In this document: positions 49,005 through 60,600 of the stretch, piece after piece
Position numbering within the stretch: position 1 is the first letter of the stretch
How the letters are laid out: each line of letters begins with the position of its first letter
Assembly (NCBI GenBank): GCA_963691705.1
Contig: OY829540.1
Coordinates: forward strand, 72,526,367-72,590,366
Direction of reading: 5' to 3'
DNA from: Viola odorata
Lineage: Eukaryota > Streptophyta > Magnoliopsida > Malpighiales > Violaceae
Length of the DNA stretch: 64,000 nt
Made by a program: the position numbers and the translations under genes
The notes under the pieces: generated by a model
Databases searched by the model: none
Told to the model about the DNA's origin: nothing
The model's input: the letters and a program-made list of their open reading frames with translations, nothing else

Positions 49005-49469
49005 AATCACTATTCTGTCATTACTTTCATTGCAATAGGTTGGAGAGGAAAGCTTGGGAGTGGAAGAAGGAGGAGGGTGGGACTTGACTACGGGAAAATG
49101 TACTATGCTCTTGCGTTCCAGTTCTGGTTGAGTAAAAGACTAAAAGTGTTGTGGGAAAATCACTTTGTGCTGTTTGGTAAACATTTTTTAAAAGTATTGT
49201 AGGAAACGAAAAGTTGTTTTTGGTGAGAGAATTGGAATATAAAACTCATTTTTTAAAAAATTAATAAAAATAGAAAAAGTGGATATAGAATTACTTATTA
49301 TAGAGATTTTATTGTGTTAGTTTTTATTTATTTTATTCATTATATAAAGTAAAAAAAAGATATTAAAATGAAAAAAAAATAATAGGAGAGAGAGTATATT
49401 GGAACGCAGCGTTGGTTGGCTGCTGGAGCAAAATGGAGCAGTGGCTTTCCCTTGATTTTTCAAGGGATT

Positions 49470-50550
49470 AGGAAACTAGCTGGTTCGGAAAGCTAGGTTT
49501 ATAAGATGATAGCCAAACACCTTCGTATGGTAAAGTTGGGTTGGGTACCCAACTCCCAATGCCAAACACCACCTATTTTTGACTATTATTTCCTTTACTT
49601 TGCATACTTTCTTCACCCATATACATCGCATCTTGGGAAACTTCCTCCGAATCCAGAAAAATATCATCCGGCACAAAATTAGGATTCTTATCCAATCTTC
49701 TAAAAACATGATCATTTAGAGATTTTTTCGTATAAAATTGCGCAAAACCATAGAAGAGACTACAATTTTAGCTTGCGTTGGAAATGGATACGAAGGCATG
49801 TCACGTAATATTTTCCATCTTCTCTTCCACACTCCAAATATTCGTTCTATACAACATCGTAATGAAGAATGTGCACGATTAAAGGTTTCCTTACGACCCC
49901 TTGGTGGTTGCCCTCGTTGAAAATCAGGTAAGTGATGCCTTGTACTCTTATAAGATTTCAAATACCCATTAACGTAAGGATATCCAACATCTACCACGTA
50001 ATACTTACCTAATATCATAAATAAATTAACGTTATGAATATCGTAATAATTATTACCTTAAATAAATAAACGTTATGAAAAAATGTTATTAACTTGGAGG
50101 TGGTTTAGGGAATTTCCATTTTGGATTGTCACAACCCCCTACTTCAACATTCTCCCCCTATTACTTGTTAAACCCGGTTGAGTACGTCCACTCTTAAACA
50201 TCTCATCAAAACTTTCTCTTCAAGTTGAGGTTCAATTCCACCTATTCTGAAATTTTCAAAACTCGGGTTTACCTACACATTTAAAGAGATTCAAAATGAT
50301 CCATCATGTAACAATTATGTTATAAAACAAAGAAAGTAGAGCAAACCAAATGCAAAAAACTAAAAACTAACCTTGATTTTTTCTTCCCACCAAACATCAT
50401 CTGCACCAATAGTATTTTTATGTGTATCCCATCCTAAGTCCGTCTTATTACGCATCAAATCTTTCCATAATTTATAATCTTTTTTTAAAGCATCTCATTT
50501 GTTTTTAAGTTGTTTTTGCCCATAATCTAATTTGGTTTCTTTACGGAACT
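49470..50550 (-). pseudogene. Dead PIF/Harbinger transposon remnant
   Basis: The minus-strand frame at 50018-49716 reads like the C-terminal half of a DDE_Tnp_4 (HARBI1-like) transposase: 'GKYYVVDVGYPYVNGYL', 'HHLPDFQRGQPPRGRKETFN', 'SSLRCCIERIFGVWKRRW' (catalytic Glu) and 'MVLRNFIRK'. A stop follows and the remaining C-terminus ('DHVFRRLDKNPNFVPDDIFL') continues in another frame to about 49550. Further upstream on the same strand, about 50490-50370, is a piece of the element's second ORF, a Myb/SANT-like domain: 'LKKDYKLWKDLMRNKTDLGW' followed by 'GADDVWWEEKI'. The first catalytic Asp region of the transposase is missing. No terminal repeats were identified with confidence. Confidence 0.8.
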
Positions 50551-51673
50551 CATTGATAACAAAGTCTCACCCTTATTTGTTGAAATGAGTGTGTTGCCTT
50601 AACATTTTTTCAATAGCTCGAATGCAAATATCACAATGTATGCATTGTACTCTTGTGTCAAATAGTCTTGGGTACTTTACTTCTAGTTCCTTGGGTTGTC
50701 ATCTACAACAAACACAATACATTTATGACATGATTTTCAATCAATTTGACTACTTCTACCGGACAATTTGACACACAATTTAGGTTTAGTATTGAAACAA
50801 CCAAAAAATAATCTATTGGTGATCCAAGTATTGCCTTCCAAGCAATAAGCAGCAAGCTCTACAATAAAATAAAATAAAAGGTGAAAGGAGGGATGCTAGC
50901 GAAGTGAAAAATCACAGAGATGACAATATCAATCTAGCAGCAGTGACTTTGAGTTCTTTTCATTTTAGATTATGCGAGTTAAAATAACAATCCAGAAGAA
51001 GTAGACTTTCGTCCATTCATATACAAAAGTTGTCAAATTACAAGAAAAGAGAGGTGAAAGACATGAGCTTTTTATATATTGTGTTGATATATAAGAACTA
51101 GAAAGAAGTAGGATAGATACAGATTAAAACAGACTAATTTAATTAATTATACTGATTATTGATTTGAATTGTTGCATCACCAAGATGCAAATCTGTCCAT
51201 AAGTAAGTAAACAGTAGCTTCAGACATTGTAGTTTCAGTACTGTAAAGTTGTAAACTACTTTGGTCTCTTTTTGGTCATTTTTCTTTCGTCCATTCAGCA
51301 AAGAAACCTAGAAACCTATTTACAGGGTCCTGCATTATTGTAGTGACTTTTTTTCCTTTTTGACAAGCAAGCTTATAATTCCATGAAAATATTGATTTTA
51401 CAGCCTCAAGCAGTCACTGGTTGTTACATGTAGTTGCTACTCAATTTTCATATCAAGTGTAATACTATGATGCTAGTTACTATCGAGGCCAAAAGAACAG
51501 AATTTTATAAATTTTAATAAAGATCTAGCGTCGAAGTATCTAACCCCGCATTCTAGCTCGTATTTTTTTTCTTTTTTGACTCGAATCAACTAAAATTGCC
51601 CAAGAAAGTTACTCATTTATTAATTCTCCTTCAAATTACAATCATAATACATTTCTGCACTTGTCTTTTACTA
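50551..51673. other. AT-rich intergenic region
   Basis: No gene is supported. The right part should contain the 3' UTR of the minus-strand membrane protein gene ending at 51674. The open frame at 51596-51910 on the plus strand is an antisense shadow of that gene. Confidence 0.4.
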
Positions 51674-52639
51674 TTAATTAACTACAGAAACGAGAAGAGG
51701 GCGTTGCTCCTTAACCACCGCCGCCGCCGCCGCCGTGCAATGCATATACATCACGGCAAACGACACCGCATTGACAAGGAACATCGTGTTCAGCCCATAA
51801 GTGACGAAACAAGTAAAAAACACGAAATGGAGAAAAGACAACACCAAACGGAGAAAAGACGACACCAAATCCGTTCCCGGTCTTGCTCCTGGTCCGAAAT
51901 CAACAGCTGACGTTAACAAACCCCAAACCATGACCGCCATGAGTAATCCATGATAAAAAATTAACTTGCGATAACCCATCTTTCTCTTAACTTCCTCCAT
52001 CTCCAAATCCCCAATTTCACACCTCGATTCCACCGCCGCCGCCGCCGTGTATGCTAAACCCCAATTAAGATGCAACCAAGCAAACAGCACACTCAAAGCC
52101 AGCGAACCTGGGAAGAGGAGGAAGACGAGGAGCACCGATTGAAACCCGATGAGCTGAAATAATAGGGATCCGGAGAGGAGAAGGGTTGCAAACGCGAGAA
52201 ATTGAGGCAAGAGGGCGATGGTGAGGAGAGGGAAGAAGGAAGCAATCGAGGACTCCATTGATGACGCAAGCTTGAGTGGGGTCCCGTGGAATGCGTGGTG
52301 GACGCTGTGGGTGATGGACCCGATGGCTAAAAGGTAGGAATTGAAGGCGAAGAGCGAGTAAATGATCATGACGAAGGAAATGATTAGGATTTCGGAGGAG
52401 GAGTGATTGGGTGAGATGAGGAGCTTGTGAAGGGTGGGGAAGAGGTAGGGTGAGAAGGAGATCGGGACGAAGAGGATGGAGAGGGTGCGGAAATGGCGGG
52501 GATGGGCGTTGATGATGCGTCTGGATTCTGCTACGATTGTTTTGCGGTCGAAATGTGACGGTGGTGGTGGTGGTGGTGGCGGTGGCGGTGGCGGTGGTGG
52601 CGGTGGCGGTGGCGGTGGCGGTGGAGATGATGTTTCCAT
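51674..52639 (-). CDS. Poly-proline multi-pass membrane protein, unknown function
   Basis: Intronless 321-aa protein. Residues 6-27 are an unbroken proline run, followed by a soluble segment ('FDRKTIVAESRRIINAHPRH') and about six hydrophobic segments separated by short loops, among them 'ILIISFVMIIYSLFAFNSYL', 'LLFQLIGFQSVLLVFLLFPG' and 'LIFYHGLLMAVMVWGLL'. The pattern resembles a family of uncharacterised plant transmembrane proteins of about 300 aa that start with a cytosolic segment mentioning ER-type packing; I cannot name it more precisely. A loop between the membrane helices holds 'ESRCEIGDLEMEEVKRKMGY'. The proline run is encoded by a GGT/GGC trinucleotide repeat on the plus strand and is likely length-variable. 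The start is the only ATG upstream of the run. Confidence 0.75.
   Translation of the reverse strand: METSSPPPPPPPPPPPPPPPPPPPPPPSHFDRKTIVAESRRIINAHPRHFRTLSILFVPISFSPYLFPTLHKLLISPNHSSSEILIISFVMIIYSLFAFNSYLLAIGSITHSVHHAFHGTPLKLASSMESSIASFFPLLTIALLPQFLAFATLLLSGSLLFQLIGFQSVLLVFLLFPGSLALSVLFAWLHLNWGLAYTAAAAVESRCEIGDLEMEEVKRKMGYRKLIFYHGLLMAVMVWGLLTSAVDFGPGARPGTDLVSSFLRLVLSFLHFVFFTCFVTYGLNTMFLVNAVSFAVMYMHCTAAAAAVVKEQRPLLVSVVN
52558..52625. repeat. GGT/GGC trinucleotide microsatellite (coding)
   Basis: About 22 imperfect GGN triplets on the plus strand, encoding the poly-proline run of the minus-strand membrane protein. Mixed GGT and GGC codons point to an older tract with local duplications. Confidence 0.9.
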
Positions 52640-53698
52640 GGCAGTAGTTTCAATTTTGTTAGGGGGGCTGGTCCTGGAAATGGATGTATTGCCTTGGCTT
52701 CTTCTAGTAAGTAAGGTAAGTCTGCTGTGTTGACCCTTCTTCCTTTTTATTTATTTGATTGATTATAAAGATAGTGACTGAGATTACAACGAGACAGTCA
52801 AAGACTCTTAAATATGACTGTATGATTTGATTTTTGATTTTGTGGACAAGAATAACTCTACTATACCAGAGGTATTGGGACCTCTGAAAGAAGCAAAACC
52901 TGAGGGCTGCTCTGTTCAATGTCTTTCTTTCCTACCAATGTCTTCATCAATATAAATCAATCCCTTTACGGCTATCCTCTCCAAAATTGGATAATTATTG
53001 AACAGTTCTATTTTCTGTTGTGGTAAATTGAACAATTCAACCTAAATTTTGCAGAATAGTTCTACTTGCTAAGTCAAATCTGTTGGATGAGAAGTCGATT
53101 GATGTAAACACTGTTAGGATCTTCACAAGCTCCATTTCAACGTTAATTAATTATCTGATTATATTAAACCGAATATTAACCGTTTTAAAATTTCCAAATA
53201 ACATCTAAAAAAATATTGGAAAATGTTTTTATCTGGATTATATTTTCATTTTTTCATTTTTTTTATTGAGTTATGTTCCTTTATTTTTATAAACTAAAAT
53301 TTGTCACATAATTAGGGAATTTGATATGTGTGAGTTTTTCTACCGCGCTTTAGTCAATAATGTCGGTTCGTGATCAATGCTTTACTCGTTATTTCTACCT
53401 CGCTTCTGCGTGGTTTTCTCAACACTAATACATATTCCTGGGTATTTTATTACGAGAACATACAAAATATGCGATGCAAGATCAAAAACCGTACGAGCTA
53501 CAAGCCGCCGCTAATAGCCAACTCTAGGATTTATAACATTGATTCAACAAAACTTTGTAGGGAGCTGAAAAAAGGAATTCCTATGCAAATACAAGACGAA
53601 ACGAAACGAATCGAGTAAACAACAAAAGTATCAAGTCCGGTCAAGATCAAGAATCAAGAATCAAGAACCAAGAATCAGCAGCAGTAGGCATGTTGTTG
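52640..53698. other. Intergenic region
   Basis: Contains the promoter of the membrane protein gene (left) and the 3' UTR of the RING gene (right). No other feature is recognised. Confidence 0.4.
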
Positions 53699-54025
53699 TT
53701 ATAAGTTGTAACGACACACCGGACAGGTGCTGTGATTGGTCAGCCAGCGATGGATGCAATCTTCATGGAACACGTGGAGGCACGGCATGCGCGCGGCCAT
53801 CGTCCCTACAGAGATCTCATCAAGACACACCACACATGATCGCAGCCCACTTACTTCCTCATCAGCTTCCACCTTAACAACCTTCTCCAACCTTTCGATC
53901 AATCTGTTATGGGGTTGCGACACTCGAGAAACGACATTGTTAAGGGAAGATAAGAGAGCCACTTGTCCGGCAAGCTGATCGGCAAAGGAAGATAGTATTG
54001 CAGATAAGTCGGAATCCATATCCAT
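53699..54025 (-). CDS. Small RING-H2 finger protein, putative E3 ubiquitin ligase
   Basis: Intronless 108-aa protein starting MDMDSDLSAI. The C-terminal third is a complete RING-H2 finger with all eight metal ligands: CVVC, then PCLHVFH, EDC and CPVC, plus the conserved Trp before the last pair ('IHRWLTNHSTCPVC'). This type of finger binds E2 enzymes and supports ubiquitin transfer. The N-terminal part (residues 1-60) is an amphipathic, Leu/Val-rich region that may be helical; no transmembrane segment is seen, unlike ATL-type RING-H2 proteins. The finger ends four residues before the stop. Substrates cannot be inferred. Confidence 0.8.
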   Translation of the reverse strand: MDMDSDLSAILSSFADQLAGQVALLSSLNNVVSRVSQPHNRLIERLEKVVKVEADEEVSGLRSCVVCLDEISVGTMAARMPCLHVFHEDCIHRWLTNHSTCPVCRYNL

Positions 54026-54494
54026 ATCGTACTGAGATTGATCTTGACTTCAAGATTGGGATTAGAAACGATATTGATTAATGTAGCAAGAGTGCATAAC
54101 AGGTTCTTTCTTATATAGCAACAGCTAGGGTTAGGGTCACCGCCAATCAATAGTCCTAATCTCCCTATGACTTCCATTTTTAAGCCACCGCAAATTAAAT
54201 AAATTAACTGTAAAAAAAAAAGGTCATTTAGAATTTTTTGCAATTGACACAAAATAATAATAATAATAATTTTTTTCTTCATAAAATTCTAAATATCTCA
54301 TACAACACCTATATAATTATTTTCTTCCAAACTGCTAATATAAAAGAGCAAATATAAATTTCTTTATTTTTCTCTTTCTAATTTATAAATATTAATATGA
54401 TATTTTTACAACTATTTAACATTATGTTATAATTGCAAAGGTATATTTTACCATTTTTTTCATTATTATAAATAATTTATAATAAGCAAGTACA
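54026..54494. other. Intergenic region
   Basis: RING gene promoter, then strongly AT-rich sequence up to the abrupt start of the pyruvate decarboxylase-like segment. No gene is seen. Confidence 0.4.
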
Positions 54495-55921
54495 TAACGC
54501 TGCCGTGGAGGCGGCTGCAGAGCTGTTGAACAAGGCGGTGAAGCCGGTGTTGGTGGGCGGGCCTATACTGAGGTCTGCTCACGCGACGGAGGCATTCGTT
54601 GATTTGGCGGATGCTAGCGGTTTTGCTCTTGCTATTATGCCATCAGCTAAAGGTTTTGTGCCAGAGCACCATCCTCATTTCATTGGGACTTACTGGGGTG
54701 CAGTGCAGTGAGTACAGCATTTTGTGCCGAGATTGTGGAATCAGCAGATGCATATTTGTTTGCTGGGCCAATCTTCAGTGATTACAGCTCTGTTGGGTAC
54801 TCTCTGCTGCTCAAGAAGGAGAAGGCTATCATCGTCCAGCCCGAGCGGGTGGTGATTGGGAATGGACCTTCGTTTGGGTGTGTTTTGATGAAGGATTTCT
54901 TTATAGCTCTTGCCAAGAGGATCAAGCATAATGCTACTGCTCATGAGAACTACCGAAGGATTTTTGTTCCGGATGGACATCCTCCTAAAGAACCCTTGAG
55001 GGTTAACATTCTGTTCCAACACATACAGAAGATGTTGTCCGGTTCAACTGCAGTGATTGCTGAAACTGGGGACTCATGGTTTAATTGCCAAAAGCTGAAA
55101 CTACCGGAGGGATGCGGGTAAGCTTTATCGAATCATCCGTCATTCGGTTGCTTGGATGTTTGTTGTAATTTTGAACTAATTTATAAATAGGGTATTCGGA
55201 TTGCAGGTATGAGTTCCAAATGCAGTATGGATCAATTGGTTGGTCAGTCGGTGCCACTCTTGGGTATGCTCAGGCTGTGCCAGAAAAGCGTGTGATTGCT
55301 TGTATTGGTGATGGTAGCTTTCAGGTGTGTGATCAATAGAATCTTGTTGTGACAGTGTCTTTTATCGAACCATTTAAGTGCCGCTGATCTCACCAACAGT
55401 TAGAAAGAAACGTTTTATCAACAATCTACTTTTATTGCTTTTTAACTTCTATTTTGACTTTCTTGGTGCTTGTCTCGCAAGGTTACTGCTCAAGATATCT
55501 CAACAATGAAATACGAAATGGACAGAAGAGCATCATTTTCCTGATCAACAATGGGGGATACACCATCGAAGTTGAGATCCATGATGGCCCTTACAACGTG
55601 ATTAAGAACTGGAACTATATGTGGGCTTGGTCGAAGCGATCGACAATGGTGATGGCAGGTGCTGGACTGCCAAGGTATGTTTTTGTGAAACTCAACAAAA
55701 TTTACCTTCCGGGATTGCCATCTCACAACTTGTACGCTGAATTCTTGTCACAGGTCTTCTGCGATGAAGAGTTAGTCGAAGCGATTGAGAACGCGACAGG
55801 GCCGAAAGGAGTGCTTGTGCTGCATTGAGGTAATTGTTCACAAGGATGATACCAGCAAAGAACTGCTGAAATGGGGCTCTAGGGTCTCTGCTGCAAATAG
55901 CCGCCCACCAAATCCTCAGTA
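54495..55921 (+). pseudogene. 5'-truncated pyruvate decarboxylase pseudogene
   Basis: Homology to plant pyruvate decarboxylase starts abruptly at 'AAVEAAAELLNKAVKPV', so roughly the first third of the enzyme is absent. The rest follows the family to the normal C-terminal 'SRPPNPQ' and stop at 55919-55921, including 'GDGSFQ' and '[17 protein letters not shown]' of the ThDP-binding region. Introns remain (for example 55119-55206 and 55325-55481), so it is a genomic duplicate, not a retrocopy. The frame is broken at least four times: a 5-bp duplication 'cagtg' at 54701-54710, extra bases near 55508, a shift near 55617 and one near 55808. I consider it non-functional. The intact parent gene is outside this window. 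Confidence 0.85.
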
Positions 55922-55950
55922 GAGTTCTTAGCTTTATCATTAGCAAAATG

Positions 55951-56841
55951 ATTTGGCTCTAATGTTCTATTGAACATGATAGGTCGTGTTCAGTTAATCT
56001 AAACCCTTAAAATTATATGAACGGATGAGATTAAAAATAAATTAAACTACGTAGTTTTGCATCTAACAAACTAACCTAACACTGTTAATTATCGAAAGTC
56101 ACGGAATGAAACAAACATTAACGTTGGAGTTGGTTTCCATCCCAACCTCCTCAAACCTCCTCCTCTCCTCTTTACATAGATGGCTTCAGCAGCAATTTCA
56201 ATAATCTCAAGACTCTGTTCTGTCGGATGCCAAAAAAAAAAAAAACCCCAACTCATCAAAATTACTCTCTGTTCAAGAGAGAACGAAATTTCTCCTTAAA
56301 TCCACCGCCATCGCCATCATCACATCCTCCGTCGGCGTCGCCGTGGCCACCCACCGTGAAAACAACCACAACCATGATCCCTCCCTTCCCACTAGAAGCA
56401 TCCGATTACTCCCCCGACAGAGAACGATCAAAACCCACAAGTTAAAGAATTGCCATTACCGCCAGCAAGACAAGTTACGCTGCAACAAGGATTCTCTTGC
56501 CGTAAATCAAGCCGGAATTTATTGTCAAAATCCGCATCAATTCGAAATTTCCTAACCAAGACTTTTTAGTATAAAGATGCCAAGAAGCATGTCGGTGTCG
56601 AGAAACAGAGATGGGGCAGAGGAGGCGCAGAAGAAGACGAATAAGAGGAAGAGAGAAGCTTAAACATATGATTCGGTGTGGAACTTAAACGTTGTTTCAT
56701 TCCCTCAGTAGTTAACAATGTTAGATACAAAACTACGTAGTTTAATTTATTTTTAATCTCATCCGTTCATATAATTTCAAGGGTTTAAATTAGCTGAACA
56801 TGACCTATCATATTTAATAGAACATTAGAGGAGCCAAATCC
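55951..56841. mobile_element. Long-TIR non-autonomous element, Pack-MULE-like
   Basis: Inverted repeats of about 170 bp: left about 55951-56125, right about 56668-56841, sharing 'ctaatgttctatt', 'gaacggatgagattaaaaat' and 'aaactacgtagtttt' as reverse complements. The flanks carry a direct 'agcaaaatg' (55942-55950 and 56842-56850), a 9-bp duplication as for Mutator-like elements; 8 bp (hAT) cannot be excluded because the end bases are slightly uneven. The unique centre (about 56180-56560) holds coding-like sequence, not transposase. It is inserted 30 bp after the pyruvate decarboxylase pseudogene stop. Confidence 0.75.
56180..56555 (+). pseudogene. Captured transit-peptide-like gene fragment inside TIR element
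   Basis: An ATG at 56180 opens 'MASAAISIISRLCSVGCQ', a plastid transit-like N-terminus. A run of 14 A (56232-56245) then changes the frame, and the other frame continues 'NSSKLLSVQERTKFLLKSTA' and 'IAIITSSVGVAVATHRENN', resembling the hydrophobic second part of a thylakoid-lumen targeting signal. The sequence then decays. The parent gene is not identifiable from this piece. It is flanked by the long inverted repeats, so capture by the element is the simplest explanation. Confidence 0.5.
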
Positions 56842-56850
56842 AGCAAAATG

Positions 56851-57611
56851 ATATATTCTCAAGTGCATGTAACTTTTACAGAACTCTAGATCTGACTACA
56901 AAACAGAATCCTGCAGCAGAATATAGTAAAGATTTAGTTGCAGCTCAAATTCCCAATTTATTATTCTATAAATGTTTGTTGAAAATAATTCCAGCTCAAA
57001 TTCCCACCAAAAAAAACTGAAATTTTAAATAATTTATGGCATGTTCCTTATCGTTTTAATTTATAGCTTTATGTTAACGCGTGTGGTAAAATAATTTTTT
57101 ATCTTTTAATTATTCTTTTATGTGAATGAAAACAAAAATACAATTTTAAAAACTAAAAAAAATGGTTTTTTTATTTTTTATTTTGTGTTTTAAAAGTCTA
57201 GGAAAAAAAAGAGAAACAATACCGAACAAAATATAAGACTAGAGTATCTCAAAATTATCAACAAAAAAATTGTTTAAAGTGTTGTTTTTCAATAAATAAA
57301 AATTAGAGTTTGAATCCGGAGTAATCAACACTTAATGTGGTGACCAAATTTTTGAATGATCTCAAAAAAAGAAAAAGAATAAAAGTCATGTTTCGGATCT
57401 GAAAAGCAACTTTTACTCAATTAATCAAACATAAAAATGGCCAAAACAACACAGTCAAAGGAAATAAATATAGGTAAGCATCTGGACTTTGTAGAAAGAA
57501 TGGGATTTTTCTTGTTTTCTTAAAGAGAGCAATATTCAACATGGAGACTTTTGAATTTTTCAACCCTTGCATAGATAAGCATGTTTATTTCAACCCTTGC
57601 AATAAATAAGC
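56851..57611 (+). other. Upstream region of first Ve-like RLP gene
   Basis: AT-rich, no gene seen. A near-duplicate 'catttatttcaacccttgca' / 'tttcaacccttgcataga' pair lies just before the start codon (57556-57611), giving a short tandem repeat in the presumed 5' leader. Confidence 0.4.
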
Positions 57612-60600
57612 ATGTCAGAAACTACATCTGAAGAAATGGGACTGCTGCAGTTGTTCTTGCTCTTGCTAGCTATCCTCCTGTCAACCTTCATCCAACTAAA
57701 TAGTGCTTCAACTTACAGCCAATGCAATAAAGACGAGCAATTACTATTGCTTCAGCTGAAGCAAAGTCTGCAATTTGATCCGAACAAATCTACGAAGCTG
57801 GTGCAATGGAATTCCAGCACAAACTGTTGTGAATGGCTCGGTGTAATTTGCAATACTGGTGGTTTTATCATTGGTATTGACCTCAGCTTTGAATCAATAG
57901 TAGGAGGCATCAACAACTCCAATACTCTTTTTGATCTCCAATACCTTGAGAGCCTGAATTTCGCTTTCAACCGCATCAACGGTACTCAGATTCCATCCGG
58001 AATTGACAAGCTCACGAATCTGAGGCATCTGAATATGTCCTTTGCTGGCTTCAGAGGTCAGATTCCTGTTGAGATATCTAGCCTAACAAGGTTAGTTAAT
58101 CTTGATTTGTCAGGCACTAATTACCGTGGACTTAAGCTTGAGAATCCCAATCTACGAAGACTTGTTCAAAATCTCACACACTTGGTGGAACTTCGCCTGG
58201 ATGGTGTAAACATATCAGCAAATGGGGAAGAGTGGTGCCTGGTTCTGTCGTCGGCCCTGCCTAATCTGCAAGTGTTGAGCTTGTCGTACTGTTCTCTTTC
58301 GGGACCTATTCATCCTTCTCTTGCAAAGCTTCAATCTCTCTCAGTTATTCAATTGAACTGGAACAATTTCTCCGCACCAGTTCCAGAATTCCTTGCAAAT
58401 TTCTTGAATTTGACCACCTTGAGTCTTAGCTACTGCCAGTTGGTTGGAACATTCCCAGACAACATATTCCTATTACCAGAACTGGAGACCCTCAACTTAT
58501 CTGACAATAAACTTCTTCTGGGTTCTTTTCCAGAGCCTCACCAGTATCTCCCCCTTCAAACGGTGGTACTTAGTCGGACAAGCTTTTCAGGGTCACTACC
58601 ACAATCCATTGACAATCTGAGAAAGTTATCCAGAATGGAGCTAGCAGGTTGCAACTTCAGTGGACCAATTCCTAGTTCAATGGTCAATCTCACTCGACTT
58701 GTCTATTTGGACTTGTCATTAAACACGTTCACCGGTCCAATCCCGCCACTTCACTTGTACAAGAACCTTACCTACATCAACTTCTCCAACAATAAGCTAA
58801 CAGGAGACGTTTCATCCACTCACTGGGAAATTCTTCAGAATCTCATTTATGTGAACATGAATGAGAATTCATTCACCGGTAAAATCCCTTTGTCTCTGCT
58901 TGAAATCCCATTGCTGCAAAAACTTTCACTTTCCTCCAACCAACTTGTGGGTAAGATTCCCGAGCTCACAAATGCACTCTCCTCTTCATTAGATACCTTG
59001 GATTTGAGTAATAACAGACTAGACGGGTCTATTCCTAGTTCTCTCTTCGATCTGAAAAGGCTTGGCAGGCTTTCACTATCCTTCAACAAGTTCAACGACA
59101 GCATAGAGTTAGATAAGTTTTGGAGACTTGGTAATCTCACTCACCTTGTTCTTTCATATAGTAACTTGTCCATCAATACGAGTGGCAGCTATTCTAACTT
59201 CACTTCATCTCCATTGCTTGTCACGCTGAAGTTAGCCTCATGCAACTTGAAAGTCTTTCCTGATCTGAGGGGACAATCCCAACTAATTGATTTGGACCTT
59301 TCGGACAACCAAATCGATGGGGTTGTACCAAATTGGATTTGGAATGTCAGTCAAGGTTCACTAACATTAACATTTCTGAATCTGGCAAGAAATCGCTTAG
59401 TAGGTCTGCAGCAACCATTTTCTTTTCCTAGACTTTCCGTCTTGGACCTACACGATAACCAGCTGCAAGGACATATTCCACCGCTTCCACCATCTGCTAG
59501 CTATGTGGATTACTCGAGCAACAAATTTAACTCCACAATCCCAACAAACATAGGTGATTTTCTCTCCAATGCCTATTTCTTCTCCCTTTCAGACAACCGG
59601 CTTTCAGGAGTTTTACCACAGTCATTGTGTACTGCTACTAAACTTGCAGTTCTTGACTTGTCTAACAACTATTTGAATGGCACAATACCAGCCTGTGTAA
59701 TTCGTGGGAGTGAGCACCTTAGTGTTCTGAATTTAGGGAGAAACAAGTTTGAAGGGAACGTTGTTGATATATTTCCAAGTGCCTGTAAATTACAAACTCT
59801 AGATCTGAGTGGAAACCTGTTAGTGGGGAAGGTTCCGAAATCTCTAGTCAATTGCACTGCATTAGAGGTTTTAGACCTTGGTAACAATCAAATACAGGAT
59901 GCTTTCCCTTGCCTTTTGGAGAACATCTCAAGTCTGTGCGTCCTTGTTCTGCAAAGCAACAAATTTTATGGAGTCATCTCCTGTTCCCAGGAACGTGGCA
60001 TTTGGCAAAGGCTTCAGATTGTCAACCTAGCTTCCAACAACCTCAGATTCAATATCTTTGCCCCCTTTCTGTATTATCAAGATTCAATAACAATCACGAC
60101 TAAAGGTCTTGAGATGGAGTTTGTCAAGATCCTCACTGTCTTTACAACAATTGACTTATCATCCAACAGATTTGAAGGGCACATACCCGAAATCGTAGGA
60201 CAATTCACAGCACTTCTTGGACTCAACTTGTCGCATAATGCTCTCACTGGCCCCATCCCATCATCTTTGGGTAATCTCTCGCAGCTCGAGTCCCTAGACC
60301 TGTCATCCAACCAGCTGCATGGACCAATTCCTGGACAGCTTGCAAGTCTAACTTTCCTTGGATTTCTGAACGTATCCTACAATAGGCTGGTGGGAAAGAT
60401 CCCAACCAGCACTCAACTCCAGACATTTTCAGCAGCTTCCTTTGAAGGTAATGATGGACTATGTGGGCCTCCTTTGAGTGCGTGCTTCATCCCAGAATCT
60501 CCAACATTTCCCAGTCATTCGAACTCAGGTTCAAAGATTGATTGGATTCCCATTGCTGCTCAATTGGGATTTACCTTCGGCTTGGGGATTATTATCATGC

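Noticed and set aside
51596..51910. Arg/His-rich plus-strand open frame
   Set aside because: It is antisense to the end of the membrane protein gene and is a compositional shadow.
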